A stretch of DNA of 64,000 nt from Myxocyprinus asiaticus (taxonomy: Eukaryota; Chordata; Actinopteri; Cypriniformes; Catostomidae), in assembly GCF_019703515.2 (NCBI RefSeq), contig NC_059368.1:28451289-28515288 (forward strand), read 5' to 3'. Shown here one piece after another: positions 35,465-46,369 of this stretch (within the stretch, counting starts at the first letter, position 1; each line of letters starts with the position of its first letter). The translations under genes were made by a program, and so were the position numbers. The notes beneath the pieces were generated by a model. That model was given only the letters and a program-made list of their open reading frames with translations. It did no database searches and was not told where the DNA came from.

Positions 35465-36113
35465 ATTTTCTCTTCGGAGCCGAACGGTCGATGCTCACTG
35501 AGCTGAATTCCCACGGCTTTTCATTCACCTCTGCTGGATCTGACGCCACATTTCAGCGGCTTCTCCCCCTCTGCACTGGTGCACTGCAGAGAACGCCCCT
35601 GGGCGATTCGGCAGAAATACAAGAGTATATTATAAAAAGAGTATATTTCTCTAAAAGAGCGACACACACAGAACGTCTTTTTAAAGACGCCCTTCCGTTC
35701 GTGCGTTATTCCTGGTTGCAGTTGTTATCTCTCGCCTTTTGACGGCCACGATCTTTCGTGTCTGGGCGCAGCCCACATGGAGACATCGTTCATGGATGGG
35801 TCATGTCCTCATTGCGAGAACATGACCATGGCAACATTGCAGTCACGGCTTGCCTTCGTAAGAAAGCAAGCCACCCCAGCGGCTCCCCGCCTCGGTCTTT
35901 CTACCTACGGGTATTAGGCCAGCGCGGCTAGCACTGGGGGCGATTTGGGGACCTCAATGGGACCACCTCCGCCGGGTATCCCCCCACAGACCTCCCATTC
36001 CCCAGCACACTCGTTTGCCCGATCGGGCTTCCGGATGAGTCCGCCGGCTCGTCTCATGGCGAGTTCAACCTCTTGTTCGGAGTCGCGAAGGTGATGAGCT
36101 CTCGAGCGCAGCA
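35465..36113 (+). other. DIRS leader and broken start of the gag region
   Basis: Contains a hairpin CGTCTTTTTAAAGACG (35674-35689). From about 35745 a frame on the plus strand reads CPHCENMTMATLQSRLAFVR, which looks like gag N-terminal coding, but it meets stops near 35918 and 36090 before the long open frame starts. Probably coding in the ancestor. Confidence 0.5.
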
Positions 36114-37154
36114 TTGGAGAGCGGGCTCATCCAGTCAGATGTGGAAGCCTCAGTTGGGCTTACCCCCTCGGGTACGGTCGCCCAGTCACAGGCTGACGCG
36201 GAGATGATGGACATGCTTTCCCGGGCAGCCGCGAGCGTCGGGCTAGAGTGGAACCCTCCATTCTCCCCTGAACCCTCGTGGCTTGATGATTGGTTCCTAG
36301 GCCCGCGGCGCCGCTCACAGCCACACCCCGCCCCAATTCCTTTCTTCTCGGAAGTGCACGAGAAGCTGACAATGTCGTGGGAGGCACCTTTTACTGCCCA
36401 GTCCCGATCTTTCAGCTCCCCTGCCCTCACTACCCTCAATGGTGGGGCGGCCAAGGGATATTCGGTGATCCCCCGGGTGGATAAGGTGCTCGCGGTGCAC
36501 CTATGCCCGCAGAGCGCTGTCACCTGGTGCGGATGTCCGAAGCTCCCATCCAGGGCCTGTAGGTTTATGTCGTCCCTGACGGCCAAGGTCTACGGTGCCG
36601 TTTTACAAGCCGCCTCCACCCTGCACGCCATGGCTCTCCTGCAAGTCCACCAAGCCAAGGCGCTAAAAGAACTGCACGAGGGTAGTTCCACCCTGGGATT
36701 GATGCAGGAACTGCGCTCAGCGACCGACCTCGCCCTCTGGGCGACGAAGGTCGCAGCATGGTCTCTCGGGCGGGCGATGTCCACCTTGGTGGTCCAGGAG
36801 CGCCACCTTTGGTTCAACCTGGTCGAGGTGAGAGAGGCCGACAAGGCACGGTTCCTTGACACCCCCATTTCCCAGGTTGGCCTGTTCGGCGACACCATCG
36901 TGGACTTTGCCCAGCAGTTCTCGGCGGTGAAGCAGCAGTTGGAAGCTATCCAACACATCCTGCCCCGGCGTGACTCAAGATCCCGCACCACGTCTGCTCA
37001 TCGCCAAGGGCGTCCTCCTGCGGTGACTGCACCGGCTCCGCCACAGCCCGCCCCCGTGGCCCGGCCCCGGTGTGGAGCCTACCACAGGAAGCAGACACCA
37101 CCCGTCTCACGGCCGGCCACCAAGAACCCGAGAAAGGCTTCAATGCGCCCCTGA
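36114..37154 (+). pseudogene. DIRS gag-like protein, long open remainder
   Basis: 346 codons remain open. Residues 77-89 read FFSEVHEKLTMSW, then AVHLCPQ (about 127-132) and a helical block with LRSATDLALWATKVAAWSLG and MSTLVVQERHLWFNL (about 200-236), ending with a Pro/Arg-rich tail after HILPRR. This is the arrangement of fish DIRS gag proteins, which share a domain with the LAP2-alpha C-terminus. The likely role is particle formation and RNA binding in the cytoplasm. The first codons are lost to upstream stops, so the ATG at 36114 is probably not the original start. It ends in TGA at 37152, and the next gene continues in another frame after a degraded spacer (37155-37523). Confidence 0.75.
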
Positions 37155-37523
37155 GACGGGCGACCCAGGGGCGAGGAGACCCCCTGCTCTGGAGCTGGTA
37201 AGCAGACCACTCCATCCCCCGGTGGAGGGCCGGGAGGAGAATTTTTTGTTGCCTTTTCATTTAATTTCTCCGCATGCCCAAGTGGCTGCGGTACCTAAAA
37301 GTTCAGCAAAAGAGTGGTTTCCTTGTGCCCTGGGTCACATACCCGGTGCGCACTGCCATCAGCACGACCACTGTCCACCATTCCATTTCAGCAGGTTTGG
37401 CGCTCCAGCGGTGGCCCCCCCGCCCCTGCATGCCCAGCTGTGGCACAAATCTGCCCCCGATGTGACGGTCTCCACAGGTCATGAGGACGAACCTCTTCCT
37501 CCCCCATCCCAGGCTGTTCCGGG

Positions 37524-38913
37524 GTGGTCACAAGGAGCCAAGTAAGTGCTTCGATGTCCCTGAACTCAGCACGGCCACGGCACGACGTGGCACCTCAGGC
37601 GATTCAGTTCACCAGGCATCCACCCAGGTTTAGCGGCGTCCACTTCACCTCGGTGAAGGGCGAGAACGCTGCTACCTTGCGCGTGGAAATAGCCTGTCCC
37701 TCCGGCCAAGATGAAGAAGGAGTTTTACAGCCCCTACTTCACTGTACCGAAGAAAGGCGGTGGGTTGTGGCCAATCTTGGACCTGCGAGTACTGAACCGG
37801 GCTTTACACAGACTCCCGTTAAAGATGCTGATGCAAAAACACATTCTAGCGAGCGTCCGGCATCAAGATTGCTTCGTGGCGGTAGACCTGAAGGAGGCGT
37901 ACTTCCACGTCTCGATTGTACCTCGACACAGACACTTCCTGAAGTTTGCTTTCGAGGGTCGGGCGTATCAGTACAAGGTCCTCCCTTTCGGCCTGTCCTT
38001 GTCACCTTGCGTCTTCATGAAAATCGCAGAGGCAGCCCTTGCCCCGTTATGGGAAGTGGGCATTCGCATCCTCAACTATCTCGACAACTGGCTAATCCTA
38101 GCTCATTCTCGGGATGTGTTGTGTGCGCACAGGGACCTGGTGCTCATGCACCTCAGCCGACTAGGGCTTCGGGTCAACTGGGAAAAGAGCAAGCTCCTCC
38201 CAGTTCAGAGAATCTCTTTTCTCGGCTTGGAGTTGGTCTCGATGACGGTACACCTCACGAACGTGCGCGCACAGTCGGTGCTGACCTGTTTGAAGGCGTT
38301 CAAACAGAAGACAGTGGTTCCACTGAAACTGTTTCAGAGGCTCCTGGGACATATGGCATCCTCAGCGGTGGCCACACCGCTCGGGTTGATGCATATGAGA
38401 CCGCTTCAGCACAGGCTCCAGACTCGAGTCCTAGGATGAGCATGGCGCTGTGGGACACATCGTGTGGCCATCACGCCGGTCTGTTGTCGCCTCTTCAGCC
38501 CTTGGACCGACCTCACATTTCTATGGGCAGGCGTTCCCCTAGAGCAGGTCTCCAGGCGCGTCGTGGTTATGACAGACGCCTCCAAAACGGGCTGAGGCGC
38601 TGTATGCAACGGACACGCAGCCGCCGGCTCCTGGATGGGCCCACAGCTACATTGGCACATTAACTGCCTTGAGTTGTTGGCAATTCTGCTCGCCCTGCAG
38701 AGGTTCCGGCCATTGATCCAGGGCAAGCATGTGTTAGTTCGGACAGACAACACGGCAACGGTGGCATACATCAACCATCAAGGTGGTTTACGTTCCCGTT
38801 ATATGTCACAACTTGCCCGCCGTCTCCTCCTCTGGAGTCAGCAGCACCTTAAGTCATTGCGAGCCACTCACATCCCGGGCAACCTCAACACTGCAGCGGA
38901 CGCACTGTCATGA
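37524..38913 (+). pseudogene. DIRS reverse transcriptase / RNase H, broken
   Basis: The first part (37524 to about 37700) reads FSGVHFTSVKGENAATLRVE in one frame. After a frameshift with probable codon loss, the RT follows from 37711: FYSPYFTVPKKGGG, LDLRVLN, VAVDLKEAYFHV (motif A), YKVLPFGLSLSP, then YLDNWLIL at 38077. The second Asp of the YxDD box is Asn (codon 38086-38088), which should abolish polymerase activity. RNase H motifs follow in the same frame: VMTDASKTG, CLELLAILLAL, VRTDNTATVAYINHQGG and HIPGNLNTAADALS. In-frame TGA stops lie at 38437, 38593 and 38911. All can be single-base transitions. The long frame in the alternative reading (37700-38663) is a shadow. Confidence 0.85.
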
Positions 38914-40238
38914 CAGGTTACCCTCAGGGGAGAGTTGAGATTCCACCCTCAGGTGGTCCAGCTGATTTGGAGTTCATTTGGGCAGGCACAGGTAGACCTG
39001 TTCGCTTCCCGAGAATCCTCCCACTGCCTGCTAAAAAAAAATAAATAAATAAAAAGAAACTGGTACGCCCTGACTGAGGCACCCCTCGGTATAGACGTGC
39101 TGGCACACAGCTGGCCCCCTGGAATACGCAAATATGCGTTTCCCCCAGTGAGCCTACTTGCACAGACCCTGTGCAAGGTCAGGGAGGACGAGGAGCAGAT
39201 CATCCTAGTAGCACCCTACTGGCCCACCCAGATGTGGTTCTCGGACCTCACGCTCCACCCGCGGTGGTAGACAAGATCACTCAGGCTAGGGCTCCCTCTA
39301 CGAGGCACCTGTATGCCTTGAAGTGGTGTCTGTTCACTAAGTGGTGTTCTTCCCGATGCGAAGACCCCCAGAGATGCGCAGTTGGATCAGTGCTTTCCTT
39401 CCTGCAGGAGAGGTTGGAGGGGTGGCTGTCCCCCTCCACCTTGAAGGTGTGTAGACGCTATAGCGGCACACCATGATACAGTGGACGTTAAGTCCTTAGG
39501 GAAGCACAACCTGATCATCAGATTCCTGAGAGGCGCCAGGAGGTTGAATCCCTCCAGACCGCACCTCATTCCCTCATGGGACCTCTCTGTAGTTCTTCAG
39601 GGTCTACGGGAATCCCCCTTTGACCCCCTGGAGTCAGCTGAGCTTAAGGCACTCTCTTTAAAGACTGCCCTCCTGACTGCGCTCACTTCCATCAAGAGGG
39701 TAGGAGACCTGCAAGCATTCTCTGTCAGTGAAATGTGCCTGGAGTTCGGTCCGGGCTACTCTCATGTGATCCTGAGACCCCGACTGGGCTATGTGCCCAA
39801 GGTTCGCACGACCCCATTCAGGAATCAGGTGGTGAACCTGCAAGCACTGCCCTAGGAGGAGGAGGAGGCAGACCCAGCCCTGACGTTGCTGTGTCCGGTG
39901 CACGCTTTATGCATCTATTTGGATCGCACGTAGAGCTTCAGCTCTTTGTCTGCTTTGGTGGACAGCGGAAAGGAAATGCTGTCTCCAAACAGAGGATCAC
40001 CCACTGGGTCATTGACGCCATAGCAATGGCATATCACGCTCAGGACATGCCACCCCCTGCAGGGCTACGAGCCCATTCTACCAGGAGTGTGGCAGCCTCC
40101 TGGGCCTTGACCAGTGGTGCCTCTCTAACAGATATTTGCAGAGCAGCGGGCTGGGCAACATCCAACACCTTTGCGAGGTTCTACAATCTCCGGGTTGAGC
40201 CGGTTTCGTCCCGTGTCTTGCTAGGTACGAACAGGTAA
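38914..40238 (+). pseudogene. DIRS tyrosine recombinase, broken
   Basis: After the RNase H stop the same frame continues (QVDLFASRESSHC) to an A-rich insert AAAAAAAAATAAATAAATAA (39031-39050) that adds stops. The recombinase N-terminal helical domain is visible as APSTRHLYALKWCLFTKWC and SFLQERLEGWLSPSTLKV in a second frame (about 39255-39462). It then shifts frame to the catalytic domain with KRVGDLQAFSV (Arg codon at 39697), stops at 39853, and resumes near 39935 with GLRAHSTRSVAASW (His at 40074, Arg at 40083) and FARFYNL (Tyr at 40182). The R, H-x-x-R and Y residues are all present even though the frame is not. This enzyme inserts circular DNA copies without target duplication, which fits the absence of one here. 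Confidence 0.85.
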
Positions 40239-40513
40239 GTCCGGGACAGCTAGCCGGGTGTATCACTTGCGCATAGCACCTTTCGCCTCCCCTGAGCTGA
40301 AGACGTGCGCTGTTGACTCCCAGTAGTGTTCACAAAGTGTGTTCCGTGGATGATTCCCCCTGCCCTGTGGCAGACGAGTTTGTGGAGAAACTCGCTGCCG
40401 GCTCAGTACATGTGCTAACTAAGCCCTGTACTGGGGTAGCACACAGTGGTCTGCCCATCTCGCACCGCCAGATCACGTAACACAGTTCAGCTAGTTGTGG
40501 CGTTTCGTATAGG

Positions 40514-40899
40514 GACCCCTAGTGTCACTACATCGACACAACGTCGAGTGAGTGACAGATAGGGAACGTCCTGGTTATTTTCGTAACCTCCGTTTCCTGA
40601 TGGAGGGAACGACACGTTGTGTCCCTCCTGCCACCACGCTGGACTACCTGCTGAAATGGCCGGGACCTTGTCTCGGCTCCTCAGCACAAAACCTGAATGA
40701 GTGGTTGCATACCAGCTCCTTTTATACCTGTATGTTCGGGGGAGTGGTATGCAAATACCACTCGCCAATCCCCATTGGCCTTTTTTCAAAGATCAGAGGT
40801 GTTTCGGGCTCCCAAGAGTGACCCCTAGTATCACTACATCGACACAACGTCTCGTTCCCTCCATCAGGGAACGGAGGTTACGAAAGTAACCAGGACGTT
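40514..40899. repeat. DIRS right-end structure: direct and inverted repeats
   Basis: A 32-base direct repeat (40514-40545 and 40820-40851, GACCCCTAGTGTCACTACAT onward) and a 59-base inverted repeat (40565-40623 and 40841-40899, AACGTCCTGGTTATTTTCGT onward) surround the right terminal repeat. This resembles the internal complementary region used to circularise DIRS DNA, but the arrangement is more complex than in the simple model. Confidence 0.8.
40693..40756. repeat. DIRS right inverted terminal repeat
   Basis: CTGAATGAGTGGTTGCATAC through GGAGTGGTATGCAAAT, inverse of 35401-35464 with a handful of differences. The TATA box is present in reverse (CTTTTATA). Confidence 0.9.
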
Positions 40900-41581
40900 T
40901 AGAACTATTAAGCAAATACATTTTGTACTTTCAAGCCTGCTGAATGTGTGCAATACACTTTTTAATGTTCTGTTTCTGTTTCCATATCCTTTAACTCAAT
41001 TTTGGAATTAATTATAAATGTCTGGGACATTGCTATTCAAATCGTGTCATATTCACACAAGCATCATTTTGTTCTTAACCCTAGATTATTGGCCATAATA
41101 CACACTTCCTCCTCTGCTGTCCTCTCTAATGTCTTCAGGCATCCCATTCGTTCTACACCCGCCCACATCTTTCTCTCCTCTCTCTCTATATCTTTCTCTC
41201 GATGAGCCTAATTACCCTTGTGCAAGGGAGTTCAGCTCACTGTATTGAGGTGACTTGTTTTTGGAATTGGAAGTTGGTGAACACTCACACCTAAGTGTGT
41301 GAGGCACACACACATACTCTCTCTCCATCTCACACAAGGTTTAGGTTGGTGGCATGGGGTTTTGAGCAGATAATTACATTCGGAGCAGAAAAGAAAAGGG
41401 CTGAGAAGAAAAGGAACAGATCCTTCTTTTTCTTCTCTTTACACACTCTTCTGGCTAATTATCAGCACTGCTCTGAGGTTAGGTGAAGGATTCTAACATC
41501 TCCCTCTTCTAAGCTTTTTATTCTGTCTGTCTCCCTCTGAGATGTGAAACAACTCTAAACAGAGAAAAGACAACCTGTGAA
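40900..41581. other. No recognised gene
   Basis: AT-rich, with CT-rich runs near 41170-41200. The small plus-strand frames have no domain. Confidence 0.4.
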
Positions 41582-42267
41582 AGACTCAAAAACATGTATG
41601 TGAATTTATTTAAGGTTGATATGTAAGGCTTATTGTTCATGTGAAAGGTTTCTCTGTGATTTGAGAGCTTTGGAAATGAGCTGAGGAAGCTTCAGTGAGC
41701 TAAGCTATGAAACCGCACTGATACAGTCAAGTTGATTGCTGGAGGCTATGAGGAGTTGTCTTAGGGATAAACATCTTTTAACCACCTCCTACTGGGATAA
41801 GGTCGTATATAAAGACTGATAAATATGTTTTTTTTTTTTTTAATTTTTTTTATGTGTATACTGTACAGTACACTGAACAAAGCTTAGCACTAACTCAGCA
41901 TTGTGTATGTGTAACAATGCCCCCTTACACTTCATTTAGCTTGTATTTATACTAGCTATTTTTCCTGAACACATTCTACAATTCAGCTCATTAGGCATAT
42001 AGACACTCGCTATAAAAATTGGATCTGTTTGTTTTGAGTGACCTGTCCAGCCTGACACAACAACATAGGCCTTTATCACACTTCCGTGTTCAAAGAGCAG
42101 AATCTTTGCTTAGTAGCATAAAATAACTTCCGCTGCAGGCTGTTTCAACGATTATTATGGACTATTTTATGTACAATTCATCTCAAATACTTCATCTAAA
42201 CAGACCTACCTCACCGTACTATCATTACTCGATTAAGTAATTAAAAACAGTGTCATGTATGGATGTA
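41582..42267 (+). repeat. Tandem segmental duplication, copy A
   Basis: About 686 bases, starting AGACTCAAAAACATGTATGT and ending GTCATGTATGGATGTA. Copy B is at 43092-43782 with only scattered differences. No coding content was recognised. The left flank of this copy represents the original left border. Confidence 0.9.
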
Positions 42268-43091
42268 CAGTGCATCCGGAAAGTATTCACAGCGCTTCAC
42301 TTTTTCCACATTTTGTTATGTTACAGCCTTATTCCAAAATTGATTAAATTCATTATTTTCCTCAAAATTCTACAAAGAATACCCCATAATGACAACGTGA
42401 AAAAAGTTTGTTTGAAATCTTTGCAAATTTATTAAAAATAAAAAATGAAAAAAATCACATGTACATAAGTATTCACAGCCTTTGCCATGACACTCAAAAT
42501 TGAGCTCAGGAGCATCCTGTTTCCACTGATCATCCTCGAGATGTTTCTACAACTTGATTGGAGTCCACCTGTGGAAAATTCAGTTGATTGGACATGATTT
42601 GGAAAGGCACACACCTGTCTATATAAGGTCCCACAGTTAACTGTGCATATCAGAGCACAAACCAAGCCATGAAGTCCAAGGAATTGTCTGTAGACCTCCG
42701 AGACAGGATTGTATCGAGGCACAGATCTGGGGAAGGGTACAGAAAAATTTCTGCAGCATTGAAGGTCCCAATGATTACAGTGGCCTCCATCATCCGTAAA
42801 TGGAAGAAGTTTGGAACCACAAGGACTCTTCCTAGAGCTGGCCACCTGGCCAAACTGAGTGATCGGGGAGAAGGGCCTTAGTCAGGGAGGTGACCAAGAA
42901 CCCGATGGTCACTCTGACAGAGCTCCAGCATTTCTCTGTGGAGAGAGGAGAACCTTCCAGAAGAACAACCATCTCTGCAGCACTCCACCAATCAGGGCTG
43001 TATGATAGAGTGGCCAGACGGAAGCCACTCCTCAGTAAAAGGCACATGACAGCCCACCTGGAGTTTGCCAAAAGACACCCGAAGGACTCTC
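42268..43091 (+). mobile_element. Tc1-like element, left half only
   Basis: Begins CAGTGCATCCGGAAAGTATT directly after TA (42266-42267), as expected for Tc1/mariner insertion. It carries the left terminal region and the start of a transposase gene, then stops at 43091, where copy B of the duplication starts. The right half and right inverted terminus are missing, so it cannot be mobilised as a unit. Confidence 0.9.
42669..43091 (+). pseudogene. Tc1-like transposase, N-terminal part
   Basis: Starts MKSKELSVDLRDRIVSRH at 42669, with the paired-like helix-turn-helix domain (GYRKISAALKVPMITVASII, then KFGTTRTLPRAGHLAKLSD). A frameshift near 42880 moves the second DNA-binding part (VREVTKNPMVTLTELQ, RRTTISAALHQSGLYDRVAR) to another frame. 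The sequence breaks at FAKRHPKDSQ, before any of the DD34E catalytic residues. It keeps roughly the first 140 of the usual about 340 residues. In intact relatives the protein binds the terminal repeats and cuts and pastes the element at TA sites. Confidence 0.9.
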
Positions 43092-43782
43092 AGACTCAAA
43101 AACATGTATGTGAATTTATTTAAGGTTGATATGTAAGGCTTATTGTTCATGTGAAAGGCTTCTCTGTGATTTGAGAGCTTTGGAAATGAGCTGAGGAAGC
43201 TTCAGTGAGCTAAGCTATGAAACCGCACTGATACAGTCAAGTTGATTGCTGGAGGCTATGAGGAGTTGTCTTAGGGATAAACATCTTTTAACCACCTCCT
43301 TTTGGGATAAGGTCTTATATAAAGACTGATAAATATGTTTTTTTTTTGTTTTTGTTTTTGTATTTTTATGTGTATACTGTACAGTACACTGAACAAAGCT
43401 TAGCACTAACTCAGCATTGTGTATGTGTAACAATGCCCCTTTACACTTCATTTAGCTTGTATTTATACTAGCTATTTTTCCTGAACACATTCTACAATTC
43501 AGCTCATTAGGCATATAGACACTCGCTATAAAAATTGGATCTGTTTGTTTTGAGTGACCTGTCCAGCCTGACATAACAACATAGGCCTTTATCACACTTC
43601 AGTGTTCAAAGAGCAGAATCTTCGCTTAGTAGCATAAAATAACTTCCGCTGCAGGCTGTTTCAATGATTATTATGGACTATTTTATGTACAATTCATTTT
43701 AAATACTTAATCTAAACAGACCTACCTCACCGTACCATCATTACTCGATGAAGTAATGAAAATGGTGTCATGTATGGATGTA
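43092..43782 (+). repeat. Tandem segmental duplication, copy B
   Basis: Matches copy A from AGACTCAAAAACATG to GGATGTA. Small differences include CTTCTCTG for TTTCTCTG, TTTTGGGATAAGG for CTACTGGGATAAGG and a different T-rich tract near 43338-43360. After 43782 the sequence continues into unique DNA, without Tc1 sequence. Confidence 0.9.
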
Positions 43783-43787
43783 CTGTA
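43781..43787 (+). other. Candidate Tc1 excision footprint TACTGTA
   Basis: At the exact place where copy A carries TA followed by the Tc1 left end, copy B has TACTGTA. Excision of Tc1-type elements with a CAG...CTG terminus characteristically leaves TA-C(A/T)G-TA. This is what is known for Sleeping Beauty-like elements. The match is 7 bases and could be coincidence, but its position is exactly as predicted. Confidence 0.6.
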
Positions 43788-46369
43788 TGTGAGCAGGGAA
43801 CACTTCACAGAGTATAAGTAAGGTTTTTTTTTTATTAGATGAGTGCAAGAATATATACAAACAAGAGTACCTTTGCACATTAAAGAACATTAGAACAAGA
43901 CAGGGGTATACAGTAAGTCACAAAAAAAAAAAAACCGTATATTCCATGTAAAGATTATACAGAATATTTGCGATGATAATGATCACATTGCTTTAATGTA
44001 CTTACTTATTATAATCTCCATGTATGACATAAGATCCATTTAAAAATGTTCAAATAAAGAAACCTTTTCATCCCAGAGTCCGATTACAGAAAATAACTGG
44101 TTTAATCATTGTAAACATGGAGTTTTATCCTCGTGGTATGAGTACAGTGATTGGAGAAGCGTACACTCGCGAGTCGCGACTGAATGCAGTGTAAATAAAA
44201 CATAAAGATGAAAATGTCCCAGTGTCTACAACTGTATTATATTTACAGTAGTGAAAACAACAACATTAAAACAATTAAACACTGTCTGTTCGGACTTGAG
44301 CACTTTCATCCTCTGGGAGTAAGCTGAACAGCACGCGCAGCTCCTCATGAACTGAGAAAACTGATAATCGCCTCGCTCAGATACTATTGCACATTAAAGT
44401 GGTAGATAACACATATGGTGAAGTGCTGATGTTTACTGCCAAGTGGATCCAAGTTGGCTAAATTGATTTAGAAAAACTGTGATCGTCCATAGACAGATCA
44501 ATGGGTGGATATTTGGTTACGCTACTATTCGGAGCCGGATGTGATGACACGCGGACTGTGATAAAGGCCTATTAACCAATGGTGGATGTTGGGGGTGGGA
44601 CTTACTTTTTGCTCGATCTCAGCTGTTTGAAAACAATGTTTATTTTTGAAATTCCATTCGGTGGCACTAGTGGTGCAGAAATTACACACTTCAGCTTTAA
44701 GTCCTTAAATGTATTTACTTTTCTTAAAAAAATAAAAGTACTGTATGTACATCGGGACTGCACACTTGCAATGCACTGGCCAAGAATTCACATCTGTATT
44801 GACGTACTGCATTTGCGTAAGGTTTTTTTCTTTTTCTTCCTGGTCTAAGGTTCAGTGAACTCAACAGACAACAAAACCTGCTGTATTATTGAGCCTGTGT
44901 GAGAAGTAATAAATAAATGAAAAATACACTCCAGATTAAGTTTTAAAAGTTTTTGTGCTTTGCAAGATTTATTTGGCTATCTCACTTCAAAAAGAGGTTA
45001 TTTTCAGGGTACTGTAGAAATTTCAGAATATAAACTTACTCTCCATCTCTCTTGCTTCCTCAGTCTGCCTCTCCAACATGTTTGTTAAATAATGTACTTT
45101 GATGTTTTTTTAAACACATATCAGACATGTGGGTTGCTAACCAGCGAAGGCCTTTTGGGAGCACGGGAAAAGAGGTACAGTTATGAGGGATAGTTCACCA
45201 GGGTACCACTTCAATTCAAGAGATGGGGAGAAATGACAAGTAAAAAAACCTGTTTGCAGTTGTATATTATTGTGCTGAGGGAAAAGAATTTACATCCTCT
45301 TCTGCTTCTGTTACTCTTAAATAGACTGCTGAGATATGTCTGAGCTCTTTCCATATTCTTAAAGTACATTTTCAACATGCTTTAAAATTTCACTTGAAAG
45401 GTTAGTGCTCTACTGTTATTAGAATGTTTGGTTTGCCTTCCTTTCTATTTAAGAGCATATTTCCCAGAACCAGTTTAATCTACTGGGCAAGTAATGCAGA
45501 ATTCACTCTTATGGAAAATATAGGTCAGACTAAGTATGTATATATTCCCTTTGATATTAATATGTTTCACTTGCCCATTAAATATCAACAGAGCAGAGCG
45601 ATTTTATGTTGTCAATGTCCACCGCAATGTCCAAAGGGTTTGTTATGCCTGGTTCAAGACCCAGTTCATACTGCTGTCAGATCCCTAGAAAGTGGTCTAA
45701 AATAATCTCCTCAAAGATGTGATGTATAGCTATAATTTCGGATGAACTGAAAATGCATTTTACATGAAATCAAAATAAGCCTTTTATGGCATTTAGTCCA
45801 TTGTTGTGTCTCAAATTATGAACTTTATACTGTACACTACACATTATGGACTCGGCCATCTAGTGTATGCATTTTCAAAGTATATAATCTGAAATGGAAT
45901 TCTGACAGAACAAATGTACAAAATGTTGACAGAATTTACAAAATTTAAAATATTAATATTGAAGATTCATTTTGCGCTACACAGATTAATCCAGGAGAGA
46001 ATTTACCTCCCCTAATACCATCTGCAACCTTCTAGAAAGAAGCAAATAGAGTGCAACAGTCAGGTTCTGGGTTCCTAAAACCCATTCATTTTCTCCACAG
46101 ACAAATTATTATTATTGTTGTTATTATTATTATTTTCTGTGATATTGTATATTTTCTTCTGAAAAAAAAAAGAGTATGCAGAGAAATCATATGAACTGTT
46201 ACAGACAGATACCCAAGAACTGCATAGATTACCTAAAATTATAAATAAATAATAATAATAATAATAAAATTAAATTATATATAATAGCACAGGGTGAAAC
46301 ACTGTGGTTCATGCAACTCAAGACCTGATCCTGTCTAACAACACCTTTCTGCCTAACTCTGTCTTGTCT
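43788..46369. other. Gene-free stretch
   Basis: GGTGGCACTAGTGGTGCAGA followed by CACACTTCAGCTTTAAG near 44661-44701 resembles the end of a cyprinid dispersed repeat that may reach back to about 44130. Also (AAT/ATT)n runs near 46105-46135 and 46240-46268. The 93-codon frame at 45424-45705 has no domain. Confidence 0.35.

Larger units (their letters stand above)
35401..40899 (+). mobile_element. DIRS-type tyrosine-recombinase retrotransposon, about 5.5 kb, decayed
   Basis: Order: inverted terminal repeat (35401-35464), leader, gag-like region (to 37154), reverse transcriptase and RNase H (37524-38913), tyrosine recombinase (to 40238), then an internal complementary structure and the right inverted repeat (40693-40756) with extra sequence to 40899. 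Inverted rather than direct terminal repeats, no integrase and a recombinase with R/H-R/Y residues place it in DIRS. GC content is much higher than in the flanks. All three coding regions carry stops or frameshifts. The left end lacks a counterpart of 40757-40899 and is probably shortened. Confidence 0.9.

Noticed and set aside
35491..35742. 83-codon frame in the DIRS leader
   Set aside because: No similarity to the gag motifs, and the sequence there is better explained as leader with a hairpin.
36065..37260. Several minus-strand open frames across the DIRS gag region
   Set aside because: They are shadows of GC-rich coding DNA on the other strand and show no domain.
37700..38663. Long plus-strand frame overlapping the DIRS reverse transcriptase
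   Set aside because: Only its first part (to about 37700) has RT-region similarity. The rest is an alternative reading of GC-rich RT coding sequence, while the frame from 37711 carries all RT motifs.
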